From: Peptoniphilus raoultii
GTDB taxonomy: Bacteria > Bacillota > Clostridia > Tissierellales > Peptoniphilaceae
Assembly: GCF_900099555.1 (NCBI RefSeq)
Contig: NZ_FMWM01000002.1
Location: 1,237,629 to 1,301,628, forward strand
Length of the DNA stretch: 64,000 nt
Reading direction: 5' to 3'
Below are positions 9,446 to 17,839 of the stretch, one piece after another. Position 1 is the stretch's first letter. The number at the start of each line of letters is the position of its first letter. The notes beneath the pieces were generated by a model. The model worked only from the letters and a program-made list of their open reading frames with translations, did not search any database and had not been told where the DNA came from. Position numbers and translations under genes: made by a program.

Positions 9446-9549
9446 TATACGACTACACCTCCATTCACTGCATCGCTTTGCTCCTTGTTCATGGGGTGAG
9501 ACTGCATCTGACCTACCGACGAAATCATAGATTTTGGGTTAGGTCATTA
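9446..9549 (-). repeat. Hairpin element, copy B (after tape measure gene)
   Basis: A 104-base gap between tape measure and the next tail gene. Its core (9505-9549) has arms TGACCTAACC and GGTAGGTCA (minus strand) enclosing a small second stem, AAATC/GATTT. After the core come an AAGGAGCAAAG segment and a TCAC/GTGA pairing. The core arms and the AAGGAGC segment recur in copy A near 14530-14620, while loop sequences differ, which suggests conserved RNA structure. The element supplies the stop codon of the tape measure gene. Confidence 0.55.
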
Positions 9550-12500
9550 TCTACCTCCACTTCTTAAATTCTTACGCATAGATGCATTAACAATAACTTC
9601 ATCAAGGAGAGTTCCACCAAGATAAACTGGTATAACTATATCTCCAGCATTTTCTGACTTTAAATTGATGTTTGCAAGTGCATCGGATATTTGTCTTCCT
9701 ATGTCAATTCCATTTATAGCTGATTCTTTATCATGTCCACCTATGCCAACAGCTGATATGCTTGGGCTTAAAACCATATCTCTTGCGACATTTTTCATTG
9801 AAGATTGTACTAATCTTCTGCTCTTTTCAATTCCTTTTGATAAACCTTCCATAAAGTCTGGCATCCATGATTCATAGTCAGTAAGTGGGCCAACATCTGG
9901 AACTGAAAAGTGTAGATAAGACCTAATAGTTGATGCTACATTCGATACAGCCGATGTAACATTGCTAATTGCACTTCTAATCCCTCTAGCAATTCCGTTA
10001 ATCATATCGGCTCCCCATGTATAAGCTTGGGATGCCAAATTTTTAATGTGATTAACTGCATTATTAAATCCATTTCTAATAGTGGACTGAATATTTGACA
10101 TGGTTGATGAAATACTTGATCTCATGGAATTAAATGCAGATGATACTGCTGACTTTGCAGTATTCACTGCAGATGAAATAGTCGACTTTATGGAGTTCCA
10201 AGCAGATGAAACAAAGGATTTAATATTATTCATTGTTGATGAGATAAAGGTCTTTATCCCATTCCAGATTGATTCAAGGACTGTCTTAATAGAAGTCAAG
10301 ATAGTCTCAATAGTCGTTTTTATATTGGTCCAGGATGTAGAAATAAATTCTCCAATGGCAGTGATGACTGTTGTTAAGAACTCTTTTAGTCCATTCCAAA
10401 TGGTCTCTACTTTTACTTTAATTGCATCAAGAACTGTTGAAATTAAAGTCTTAATACCTTCCCAAGTAGTTTTTATAAACTCACTAACTGCTGTAAATAC
10501 TTCTGTAGTTGTAGTTGAAATAGCTGTCCATATATTGGTAAAAATAGTTTTAATTCCTGTCCAAAGGCTTGTAAAGAATTCTCCTAAACTTTGCCATAAA
10601 CTCTTGGCTCCCTCAATAAAGGTATTCCAAGATTCAGTTAGAAAAGTTGTTATAGATGTCCATATACTGTTCCATCCTTCAGAAAGTCCATTCCATAGAT
10701 TGACAAAGAAGTCCTTGATGCCTTTCCAAGTAGTCTTCACTCCTTCAATAAATCCAGACCAAAATTCTGATAGAAAACTTGTGATTTCAGTCCAGGTACT
10801 TGTCCATGAATCAGATATCCCTTGCCATAGATTTACGAAGAATTCTTTTATTCCATTCCAAATGGCAACAGTTGATTCCTTAATAGTTTCCCATATAGAG
10901 ATGACCCCTTCTCTAAACCAGTCACATTTCTTCCATAAAAGAACAAGACCTGCTATTACTGCGCCAATAGCAATAGGAACAATCCCAATGGCTGATACTA
11001 CTGCTGTGATTGCTGGTATAAGTGTTCCTGTAAATATTCCAACTATCTTAGTTATTCCTCCTACTATTAGAGGTCCTTTGGTCATAATAGTACCTATTGA
11101 CCAGATAAGTTTTCCTACAATCATAAGAACTGGACCAAGAGCAGCTATAAAAAGGGCGATACCTGCAATAATACCTTTTACTGGTCCTGGAAGAGCATTA
11201 AGTCCATTTACCAGTTTCGTTAATATATCTACTGCTTTTCTAACAGCAGGCATTAAAAGTTCTCCAAAGGATATAGCTAATTCTTCTAAGGCAGATTGTA
11301 GGATCTTTAATTGACCAGCTAGGTTATCCTGCATAGTAGCAGCCATTTTTTCTGCTGTTCCATCTGCGTTATATATGGCATCACTTAAGCTGCTGTAGTC
11401 TTTTTCACTGGCATTTATAATTGCCAACATTCCAGACATGGCATTTTTACCAAATATCATGGATGCTGCTTGTGCTTTTTGAGTTCCATCTAAATTGGCA
11501 AAGGCAACTCTAAAGGTGCTTAGAGTTTCATCAAGTGAAAGGCCCTGTACATCTTCAATAGATAATCCCAACATGGACATTCCATTAATAACTTCTTTAG
11601 TTGGTGATGCGAGTCTTGTTAGTCCAGACCTTAAAGCTGTCCCTGCTTGTGAGCCTTTTATTCCTGCGTTAGCCATTAAACCTATAGCTACTGCTGTATC
11701 TTCAACTGAATAGCCAAGTGTACCAGCAATAGGTGCAGCATATTTAAAGGTTTCACCCATTAATGAAACGTTGGTATTGGCATTAGATGATGCCGCAGCA
11801 AGAACATCAGCAAAGTGAGAAGAATCTTCTGCTTTTAAACCAAAGGCTGTAAGGGCATCTGTTACGATATCTGAAGTAGTAGCTAAGTCCTCACCACTAG
11901 CTGCAGCAAGGTTCATGACTCCTTCAATACCACTAATCATATCTTTACTTTTCCAACCAGCCATGGCCATATAATTCATAGCCTCTGCCGCTTCAGATGC
12001 TGAGAACTTGGTCTTGGCTCCCATTTCACGGGCCTTTTCCCTTAGGGCATCAAAGTCGGACCCTGTTGCACCAGATACTGCTTTTACCTTTGACATACCA
12101 GAATCAAAATCTGATGCAGTCTTTACAGCTGCTACTCCAAGACCTGCTACTGCAAGAGATACTGGCATCATTTTTCTTCCCACATTTTCTATATTTTGCC
12201 CTGTGTTTTGCCATTTTTCTCCAGTAATAGCTATGTTTTGAAGAGTCTGATTTGTGGTTGCCCCTTGCCTTTCTAGAGACTTTAATGCTTGTTCTGTTTC
12301 AATAATCTCTCGTTTAAGAGCATCATATTGCTCTTGTGAAATTTTACCTTCTGCAAGAGCCTGTTCAGCTTGTTTTTGTGCCTCTTTTAAAGAGGTTAGT
12401 TTATTCTTTGTTTCTTCCAAGGTTTGACCTAACAGTTTATGTTTTTGTGAGATAAGTTCTGTATTTCCAGGGTCAAGTTTAAGAAGTTTGTTGACATCAC

Positions 12501-12612
12501 GAAGTTCAGACTGAGTATGTTTAATCTCCGTATTAACTTGTTTTAATGCAGTTTGAAGTTTGGTAGTATCCCCACCAATCTCAACAGTTATTCCTTTTAT
12601 TCTATTTGCCAA
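9547..12612 (-). CDS. Phage tail tape measure protein
   Basis: A 1021-residue protein, the longest gene of the prophage, as usual for the ruler that sets tail length. An N-terminal coiled coil (residues 1-130) is followed by a TP901-1-type core domain with KTASDFDSGMSKVKAVSGATG near 165-185. A hydrophobic stretch lies around 480-560. A long region of Trp-rich imperfect repeats (WNGIKEFFVNLWQGISDSW-like units, about 570-880) follows, and then a C-terminal segment with FSVPDVGPLTDYESWMPDF. It ends in SGGR just before hairpin element B. Confidence 0.93.
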   Translation of the reverse strand: MANRIKGITVEIGGDTTKLQTALKQVNTEIKHTQSELRDVNKLLKLDPGNTELISQKHKLLGQTLEETKNKLTSLKEAQKQAEQALAEGKISQEQYDALKREIIETEQALKSLERQGATTNQTLQNIAITGEKWQNTGQNIENVGRKMMPVSLAVAGLGVAAVKTASDFDSGMSKVKAVSGATGSDFDALREKAREMGAKTKFSASEAAEAMNYMAMAGWKSKDMISGIEGVMNLAAASGEDLATTSDIVTDALTAFGLKAEDSSHFADVLAAASSNANTNVSLMGETFKYAAPIAGTLGYSVEDTAVAIGLMANAGIKGSQAGTALRSGLTRLASPTKEVINGMSMLGLSIEDVQGLSLDETLSTFRVAFANLDGTQKAQAASMIFGKNAMSGMLAIINASEKDYSSLSDAIYNADGTAEKMAATMQDNLAGQLKILQSALEELAISFGELLMPAVRKAVDILTKLVNGLNALPGPVKGIIAGIALFIAALGPVLMIVGKLIWSIGTIMTKGPLIVGGITKIVGIFTGTLIPAITAVVSAIGIVPIAIGAVIAGLVLLWKKCDWFREGVISIWETIKESTVAIWNGIKEFFVNLWQGISDSWTSTWTEITSFLSEFWSGFIEGVKTTWKGIKDFFVNLWNGLSEGWNSIWTSITTFLTESWNTFIEGAKSLWQSLGEFFTSLWTGIKTIFTNIWTAISTTTTEVFTAVSEFIKTTWEGIKTLISTVLDAIKVKVETIWNGLKEFLTTVITAIGEFISTSWTNIKTTIETILTSIKTVLESIWNGIKTFISSTMNNIKSFVSSAWNSIKSTISSAVNTAKSAVSSAFNSMRSSISSTMSNIQSTIRNGFNNAVNHIKNLASQAYTWGADMINGIARGIRSAISNVTSAVSNVASTIRSYLHFSVPDVGPLTDYESWMPDFMEGLSKGIEKSRRLVQSSMKNVARDMVLSPSISAVGIGGHDKESAINGIDIGRQISDALANINLKSENAGDIVIPVYLGGTLLDEVIVNASMRKNLRSGGR

Positions 12613-12654
12613 TATCTCACCTCCTCTTTGGAGATATATTTATCAGTATTTTTA

Positions 12655-12683
12655 TTGATGTTTTTATCGATTTCTGCTATACT
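12655..12683 (+). promoter_or_regulatory. Promoter of the RelBE-type pair
   Basis: A -35 TTGATG (12655-12660) and a -10 TATACT (12678-12683) are 17 bases apart on the plus strand, 18 bases before the antitoxin start. It fires against the phage late operon and lets the pair be expressed in the lysogen. Confidence 0.75.
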
Positions 12684-12701
12684 TATCTTGAGGTGATAAG
12701 C

Positions 12702-13025
12702 ATGAATTTTGTAAAAGAATTATCCAATAAGACTGTATCCATTTCTGAATTCAATCGAGGCCTAGCTGGACGTATTTTCGATGATGTCAAAGTGAACGGT
12801 TCTAAGGTCGTATTAAAGAACAACACTCCTGAGTGCATTCTTGTTTCCCCTGATGAATATACGAAACTCATTGATGAGCTCGAAGATGCAAGAGATCTTA
12901 TGCTTGCCAATACAAGGATGTCATCAATGGATAAATCCGATTTAATCTCTCAAGATGAATTTGAAGAAACCTTTCATATCGATTTAAATGAAGTCTCTCC
13001 TCTTGATGAGGACGAAATCGAATGA
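12702..13025 (+). CDS. Type II antitoxin, Phd/YefM (RelB-like)
   Basis: A 107-residue acidic protein. Residues 1-60 match the Phd/YefM DNA-binding fold (SISEFNRG, then VLVSPDEY-like ILVSPDEYTKLIDELED). The acidic tail would cover the toxin. An earlier in-frame ATG exists, but AGGTGATAAGC lies right before ATG at 12702. The stop overlaps the toxin start (ATGA). It neutralises the partner by binding and represses their common promoter. It is oriented against all neighbouring tail genes, so it is a cargo insertion. Confidence 0.88.
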   Translation: MNFVKELSNKTVSISEFNRGLAGRIFDDVKVNGSKVVLKNNTPECILVSPDEYTKLIDELEDARDLMLANTRMSSMDKSDLISQDEFEETFHIDLNEVSPLDEDEIE

Positions 13026-13351
13026 ACTATAAACTATCCTTTATAAAAGAAGCCATCCAAGACTATAAAGCATTAGATGGATCTCAAAGAAAAATTGTCG
13101 ATAAAGCACTTAAGAGGATCTTAATAAATCCTCTTCCTAATACTGAAGGTGGCTATGGCAAGCCTCTTTCTAACCTATCTGATTCTAAGCTTGCTGGTCT
13201 TATGAAAATTAAACTTAAGAGTTCAGGTCTTAGGATCGTTTATAAATTGGAAAAATCAGATGATGAAGTTCTTGTCATTATTATCGGTGCAAGAGCGGAA
13301 TCCAAAGTCTATAAAGATGCTGAAAAAAGAGTAGCTAAGCTTGAAGATTAA
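13022..13351 (+). CDS. Type II toxin, RelE/ParE family
   Basis: A 109-residue basic protein with the RelE fold signature: an N-terminal YKLSFIKEAIQDYKALD helix, a central RILINPLPNTEGGYGKPLS loop, then LKSSGLRIVYKLEKSDDEVLVIIIGAR strands. RelE toxins cut mRNA at the ribosome; ParE relatives act on gyrase, and sequence alone does not separate these here, though the partner type favours RelE. Translation is coupled to the antitoxin by a 4-base overlap. Its stop codon overlaps the end of the frameshifted tail chaperone on the other strand. Confidence 0.87.
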   Translation: MNYKLSFIKEAIQDYKALDGSQRKIVDKALKRILINPLPNTEGGYGKPLSNLSDSKLAGLMKIKLKSSGLRIVYKLEKSDDEVLVIIIGARAESKVYKDAEKRVAKLED

Positions 13352-13886
13352 AACTTATCATAATCTTCTTGCGTAGCTACTTCTTTGTATTTATATTCAT
13401 CATTATTCTTTTCTGTGAACATATCATTTACAAGTCCAATTGTTAATAGGGATAAATCAGAAACAGAAATACCAAGTTCCACTGCCCTTAGTAGAAACAA
13501 GGGTGTGGTCATTGGTCTTTCTGTCGGTCTTACTTTTTTTTAGGAACTTCTTCCGACTTTATGTTAAGTCCCCATAGCTCTATTAACTGAGGTAGAATTT
13601 GGTAAATTGAAAAGGTTGAGAAATTATCTAACCATTCTTCTGGACTATCTGGCACAGATTTATCTCCATGCTTTGCCATTACATAGGCTATATTTTCAAA
13701 TAATTCCAATGAACCTATATCAAGATTGGATTTATCTTCATCATTTTTCTTCATGGACTTTTCAAGTTCCATCAAGTCTTTGAATATATCTCTACCAAAT
13801 TTAAGTCTATAGATTCTTGGAATAGCTGCAGATGCACGAAAAACAACTTCTTTCCCATCGATTTGAATTTTCTTAGTTAGTGCCAT
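13348..13886 (-). CDS. Tail assembly chaperone GT, -1 frameshift product
   Basis: If ribosomes slip back one base at the run of eight A near the end of the upstream frame, translation continues for about 60 codons to a TAA at 13348-13350. The result is a 179-residue fusion. The extension contains TTPLFLLRAVELGISVSD, LLTIGLVNDMF and a final ATQEDYDKF, the typical T-domain of gpG-T tail chaperones that recruit the tape measure during tail assembly. The extension has no start codon of its own with a ribosome site. The C-terminal stop overlaps the convergent toxin gene. Confidence 0.85.
13530..13545 (-). promoter_or_regulatory. Programmed -1 ribosomal frameshift site
   Basis: The minus strand reads CCT AAA AAA AAG TAA: eight consecutive A directly before the zero-frame stop. 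Slippage by one base opens the T-domain frame. The arithmetic fits: the distance from start to the second stop is one base short of a whole number of codons. Confidence 0.85.
13530..13886 (-). CDS. Tail assembly chaperone G (unshifted product)
   Basis: A 118-residue protein ending in VPKKK. It is the short product of the gpG/gpGT pair and lies between the major tail protein and the tape measure gene as in lambda-like and HK97-like phages. It has a GGAGG ribosome site and is mostly helical. The G product and a few percent of GT fusion coat the tape measure before the tail tube is built. Confidence 0.85.
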   Translation of the reverse strand: MALTKKIQIDGKEVVFRASAAIPRIYRLKFGRDIFKDLMELEKSMKKNDEDKSNLDIGSLELFENIAYVMAKHGDKSVPDSPEEWLDNFSTFSIYQILPQLIELWGLNIKSEEVPKKK

Positions 13887-13888
13887 AT

Positions 13889-14485
13889 TTATTTACCTCC
13901 AACACTTGCTCTTGAAGGTGTTACTGTAGTTTCCGTTGGCATATATACTGACTTGTACCAACCATCATAAGTTTCCTTTGTAGTCTCTTCGCCTGTTCTA
14001 GCCTTTACATTTCCATTTGGAAGTGGTCTTGCTTGGATAGATAATGTTTCTGGTTGAACTTCTCTTGATTCTTCATTAGTTTCTCCTTCGAGAGTAGGTC
14101 TTGCTGCTGAACAGTTATACATGACGTGACGGATTTTCTTTTGGTCTCCATCAAACTCAAATAACAGTGCAAAGTTTGCAGTTTCAGAGTTTGAAGACTC
14201 AATTAGAACTTTATTGGAGTCTGATTTTTCCATCAAAACATCCGTCCTAAAGGATTCTGGAATAAGAGCGATTTCTAAATCTCCATCATATCCCATATTA
14301 TTTGAAATAGTGTAATATTCAATTCCATCTGCATAAAAGCTTTCAGGCTCTCCATTAGGATCCAATGAAATTGAAACAGCACCAGGCATTGGCACTGGTG
14401 TTTTATATTTAATAACGCCCTCTTCAGTTTTATCGAAGAGAGCGTAATGCACATTGCAAATATTAAACTTTACCTTATTTGCCAT
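13889..14485 (-). CDS. Phage major tail (tube) protein
   Basis: A 198-residue protein starting MANKVKFNICNVHYA. The sequence and place between the connector genes and the chaperone match the phi13/phage major tail protein family that forms the tail tube. The start is ATG at 14485 with GGAGGTAAC before it; an upstream ATG has no ribosome site. The first 12 residues are repeated at the start of a short frame upstream (14654). Confidence 0.88.
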   Translation of the reverse strand: MANKVKFNICNVHYALFDKTEEGVIKYKTPVPMPGAVSISLDPNGEPESFYADGIEYYTISNNMGYDGDLEIALIPESFRTDVLMEKSDSNKVLIESSNSETANFALLFEFDGDQKKIRHVMYNCSAARPTLEGETNEESREVQPETLSIQARPLPNGNVKARTGEETTKETYDGWYKSVYMPTETTVTPSRASVGGK

Positions 14486-14654
14486 AATTGTTACCTCCCA
14501 TAAATTGTAGTGAGTCAGCTCCATCACAATTCTCTTCGCTCCTTATCAGTCGCAGAGAATTGGATTGCGTGACATCTGACCTACCTTCCACTCGCAAGGC
14601 TCGTGGGGTTAGGTCATTAACATTACAAATATTAAATTTAACTTTATTAGCCAT
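14475..14654 (-). other. 59-codon leader frame repeating the major tail protein start
   Basis: A frame with a GGAGG ribosome site and ATG at 14654 codes for the same first 12 residues as the major tail protein (MANKVKFNICNV). Six of those codons differ, all at synonymous positions. It then runs into the hairpin element and stops at 14475-14477, overlapping the real tail gene start. It is either a relic of a second tail gene or a translated leader. No folded product is expected. Confidence 0.5.
14527..14619 (-). repeat. Hairpin element, copy A (before major tail gene)
   Basis: The core (14573-14619) has arms TGACCTAACC and GGTAGGTCA around a CCAC/GTGG inner stem. A second stem follows, CAATTCTCT (14527-14535, plus strand) with AGAGAATTG (14554-14562), whose loop holds AAGGAGCGAAG. 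Copy B near 9446-9549 shares the core arms and the AAGGAGC segment but not the loop. It is a repeated element of unknown kind, about 95 bases. Confidence 0.55.
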
Positions 14655-14973
14655 TTTTTACCTCCATAGTAAATTCATAGAGAACTTCATAAAGTCTTTC
14701 TGATTCAATCCAAACTTCAGATTTTTCATAATAGATTTTTTCCCTATCAAGTATCTCTTCTATTTTTTCTTCTAATTTTAAATCTTTCCTATCAGTGTAA
14801 AGTTCTAAGTCAATTTGAGTGTTCTTATAGAAAACTACTCCATCTGCACCAAAGTGTTTATTCTTTGGAAATAGATAGACCATAAATGGTGGATCTGGAC
14901 TTTCTCCTTCAGCAAAGTGCGAGTATGCAAATGGAAGTCCCATATCTCCAATTATTTTTAATAGCCTATCCAT
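14647..14973 (-). CDS. Phage tail terminator / minor capsid-type protein
   Basis: A 108-residue protein reading MDRLLKIIGDMGLPFAYSHF, then a strand pattern with PPFMVYLFP and IDLELYTD. The order connector, head closure, gp10-like, this gene, major tail protein marks it as the tail terminator type of HK97-like phages, which caps the finished tube and joins it to the head. It overlaps the preceding gene by 8 bases. Confidence 0.72.
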   Translation of the reverse strand: MDRLLKIIGDMGLPFAYSHFAEGESPDPPFMVYLFPKNKHFGADGVVFYKNTQIDLELYTDRKDLKLEEKIEEILDREKIYYEKSEVWIESERLYEVLYEFTMEVKNG

Positions 14974-15346
14974 CGTTTAGTTTCCTCATAATATTTTCTT
15001 CCAATTCTCTGATTCCTTTCTCCTCAGCTGGTCCAATGTGTGGCTTAGCAGATACTCTTCCTCCCTGCCTAAGAACATGACCTTTTTCAAGTAGATGAGC
15101 CAGTTGGTATCTATTTCTTGAGTGAACTACAAGTTCTATTGAGTTAGAAGTTTCTTTCATAGTTTTTACTGACCAAGATTTAGAATATTTCTTTGTTTCT
15201 CCTACAGGTGCATTTTCTTGTATGTCTTTTCTAATATTGCTACCAGCCTTTTTAACTTCCTTTTTGACTTCATCTGTTGCCATATCAGAATATTCTTCTA
15301 AGCCCTTCATTATTTCACTGGCTAGGTTTTCAATTTTTACATTCAT
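14966..15346 (-). CDS. HK97 gp10-like neck/tail component
   Basis: A 126-residue basic protein of the HK97 gp10 family, recognised by the helical N-terminus, the GxTKKYSKSW-like segment (APVGETKKYSKSWSVK) and the LLEKGHVLRQGGRV motif near the end. It takes part in head-tail joining. It overlaps both neighbours by a few bases within the tightly packed connector block. Confidence 0.82.
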   Translation of the reverse strand: MNVKIENLASEIMKGLEEYSDMATDEVKKEVKKAGSNIRKDIQENAPVGETKKYSKSWSVKTMKETSNSIELVVHSRNRYQLAHLLEKGHVLRQGGRVSAKPHIGPAEEKGIRELEENIMRKLNDG

Positions 15347-15675
15347 CTACTCACCTTCCTACATCTAAACTTTATAAGTCTATTTTTGTAGTTCATAAAG
15401 TCAATTGAGATGATATTGTACTTTTCATCTTCAAATAGAATTCTGTATTCTGAAGTGTTAATATTCTTTAACCTATTTTGAAATCTTACAGTAAAAGAAA
15501 TATCTGACCTATCTACTTCTATCCCAAGAAAAACTTCTTCTCCTTTACCTTGAAACGATATATAGGCTGAAGTTTCTAGATAATCCGTCCATACTGATTT
15601 ATGGTTACCAATTCCATCCACCTCAATGTTTTTATTTTGAAAGGTTATTTTTCTATTTAAATCCGATATCTTCAT
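15343..15675 (-). CDS. Phage head closure (head-tail adaptor) protein
   Basis: A 110-residue beta-rich protein of the SPP1 gp16/HK97 head closure type: KISDLNRKITFQ at the N-terminus, a central WTDYLETSAYISF and a final SIDFMNYKNRLIKFRCRKV. These proteins plug the portal channel and receive the tail. There is no clear ribosome site; its start overlaps the stop of the gene before it, so translation is probably coupled. Confidence 0.8.
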   Translation of the reverse strand: MKISDLNRKITFQNKNIEVDGIGNHKSVWTDYLETSAYISFQGKGEEVFLGIEVDRSDISFTVRFQNRLKNINTSEYRILFEDEKYNIISIDFMNYKNRLIKFRCRKVSR

Positions 15676-15947
15676 TAGAATTCAGCCTTTCTCATTCCAA
15701 ATAATAAAGCTCTTAGAGTTAAGTTTAATTCAGAATAGTCTGCCTCTTCTCTATGTTCATAAAGATAAGCAGTCATATAGAGGACTGCTATCTTTCCATT
15801 TGGATTTTTAGAAAGGTCTTCTTCACTATTAACCCTAGCAACATCCATTGAATGTTTGATTGATGATTGGATGAGAGATTCAATCATCTCATCCTCATCA
15901 TCAAAATCCACTCTTAAATAGGACTTTGCCTCCTCAAGAGTAATCAT
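15675..15947 (-). CDS. Head-tail connector protein, HK97 gp6-like
   Basis: A 90-residue all-helical protein of the gp6/YqbG connector family (ITLEEAKSYLRVDFDDEDEMIESLI, split here by its acidic loop, then AVLYMTAYLYEHRE). It forms the ring below the portal. It lies directly after the capsid gene with a TAAGGAG ribosome site. Confidence 0.87.
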   Translation of the reverse strand: MITLEEAKSYLRVDFDDEDEMIESLIQSSIKHSMDVARVNSEEDLSKNPNGKIAVLYMTAYLYEHREEADYSELNLTLRALLFGMRKAEF

Positions 15948-15957
15948 AATCTACTCC

Positions 15958-17148
15958 TTAGGCAGTAGCACCTATTTTTAATAGTTTAACTGCCTCTTTT
16001 AAAACTAAGATTCCATCAACTCTTTCCTTACCTAAGAAACCAACCATGCCATTACCAGCAAATAGTTCCTTTAAGTCTTGGAAAGACCTGTTTCCTCTAT
16101 CTCCAATCTTGTAATATGAAAAATCGCCAAAGGCTACTGCAAGTTTTCCTTTATCAGCTTTTGGAGCAAAGGCAGATGTATAGGCAGGATATCCTAAAAG
16201 TCTATCTGGTTCTCCATCCTTAAGTGATGGTTGCCAAATATATGCACCATTAACATCCTTAAGTTTTCTAATCTGAGCAACTGTTGCATCATTTAAAATG
16301 AAAGCTGCTCTCTTTCTATAAGGTCTGTCTAAAGAGTAAACTAAATCAATGAGTTCATCCGCATTAATTGTTTGAGCCTTTGTTGTTACCCCAAGTTCTC
16401 CACCTTTTTTAGAGTCAAAAATTCCTGTAGGTTTATTTACTCCATCGCCATTTAAGAAAGCGTCCTCTTCAGCATTTGCTAGTGCTCTAGTAAATTCTTC
16501 AGTGATGTATTTTTCTAGATTAAAGGCTGCATCATATAGAAGTTCTTCAGTAACTTTAATACCAACATGGAGTTTATGTGCATCAAGAGATACTTGGTCG
16601 AATGTACCATCTCCAAAGGTAAGTTTGCCACCTTCTTCAACCCATAGGGCTGCTGGCTTTGTAGCTGCAATATTGATTTTATGAAGTCCTGAAGTTTGAA
16701 CTTTTGTAGCTAATTTTCTTACAATATTTTCATCTTCAAGACCATTTACGATATCTGCTTCCATTTCTTCTGGAACTAAATATCCACCACTTTCATCTGT
16801 TCCTACTTTTAATTCATTGGAAATATCTCTAAAGTTAGTTCTTAATGCCTTCATCATAGATTTCTTATAGACATTTCTTGCTCTCATTGGCTTTTCTTCT
16901 TCATTAAAAGTAGCAGGTTCATTTGTTAGTGCTTGAGTAGTAGGTTTTTCTAAGGTTTTATCCATTTCTTCTTCCCTCTTCTTTCTTTCGATTTCACGAG
17001 TGTAATTCTCGATAGTTTTTTCCAGCTCTTCATATGTCTTAAAGTCTTCATCAGACATTAGACCATTTTCATCTTTCTTAGATTCAGCAAATGCTTTTGC
17101 CTCATCCCAAGCCTTAGTTCTCTTTTCTAAAAGTTCTTTTAAGTTCAT
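15958..17148 (-). CDS. Phage major capsid protein, HK97 fold
   Basis: A 396-residue protein. Residues 1-70 form a charged coiled coil that acts as the built-in scaffold (delta domain) and is normally removed by the prohead protease. The mature part starts around residue 90-115, followed by TDESGGYLVPEEM (118-128), the usual opening of HK97-type shells. It follows the protease gene by 4 bases, the standard order portal-protease-capsid. Confidence 0.94.
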   Translation of the reverse strand: MNLKELLEKRTKAWDEAKAFAESKKDENGLMSDEDFKTYEELEKTIENYTREIERKKREEEMDKTLEKPTTQALTNEPATFNEEEKPMRARNVYKKSMMKALRTNFRDISNELKVGTDESGGYLVPEEMEADIVNGLEDENIVRKLATKVQTSGLHKINIAATKPAALWVEEGGKLTFGDGTFDQVSLDAHKLHVGIKVTEELLYDAAFNLEKYITEEFTRALANAEEDAFLNGDGVNKPTGIFDSKKGGELGVTTKAQTINADELIDLVYSLDRPYRKRAAFILNDATVAQIRKLKDVNGAYIWQPSLKDGEPDRLLGYPAYTSAFAPKADKGKLAVAFGDFSYYKIGDRGNRSFQDLKELFAGNGMVGFLGKERVDGILVLKEAVKLLKIGATA

Positions 17149-17152
17149 ATAA

Positions 17153-17839
17153 TTACCTCCAAGTATTTTTAATTTTGTTTAACCTTTCTTCTACCTCACT
17201 CATTGAATGAGTCTTTACTTCTTTATTTATCTTTGTTAAAAGTGAGTTTGTAACTGCTCGCCTTGAGAAGACCATGTTCGTAACTTTTTCATCTTTTCTT
17301 TTGTCAGTGAGAGTTCCATCACAAAAACCCATCTCAATAGCTTTGTTCTTATCAAACCAAGTCTCTCCATCCATTAGATTTGAAATCTCTTCTCTGGATA
17401 GACCTGTCTTAATCTCATAGGCATTGATGATTGATTCCTTGACTTCCTTTAACATGTCTATGGCTTTTTGCATCTCTTTTGAGTCGCCAATGGCTACAGT
17501 TAAGGGGTTATGAATCATCATTAATGATGTTGGACTCATCAATACTTCAGTTCCTGCCATAGCAATAACAGATGCTGCTGATGCTGCAAGTCCATCAATC
17601 TTTATGGTCACATTTCCTTTGTGCTCTAAAAGCATGGTGTAAATTCTTGATGCAGCTATACAATCTCCACCAGGGGAGTTGATCCACACAGTTATGTCTC
17701 CACTTTTATTTTTTAATTCTTCAAAAAAGAGCCTTGGCGTGATTTCATCATCAAACCAAGACTCTTCTGCAATAACTCCATCTATATAGAGTTCATTTGA
17801 ATCCTTTTTCCAGTTCCAAAATATTCTATTGTTCTTCAT
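17153..17839 (-). CDS. Phage head maturation protease, ClpP family
   Basis: A 228-residue ClpP-like serine protease. WINSPGGD (53-60), GLAASAAS with the likely nucleophile Ser87, and MIHNP with His110 give the active site. It cleaves the scaffold part of the capsid protein during head maturation. It overlaps the portal gene by 14 bases and precedes the capsid gene. Confidence 0.92.
   Translation of the reverse strand: MKNNRIFWNWKKDSNELYIDGVIAEESWFDDEITPRLFFEELKNKSGDITVWINSPGGDCIAASRIYTMLLEHKGNVTIKIDGLAASAASVIAMAGTEVLMSPTSLMMIHNPLTVAIGDSKEMQKAIDMLKEVKESIINAYEIKTGLSREEISNLMDGETWFDKNKAIEMGFCDGTLTDKRKDEKVTNMVFSRRAVTNSLLTKINKEVKTHSMSEVEERLNKIKNTWR

Noticed and set aside
10100-11314. Long plus-strand frame of 404 codons inside the tape measure gene
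   Set aside because: It is the mirror of the Trp-rich repeats on the other strand; its composition is hydrophobic and repetitive, with no ribosome site and no family.
14005-14202. 65-codon minus-strand frame inside the major tail gene
   Set aside because: It lies in another frame of a well-supported structural gene and has no ribosome site.
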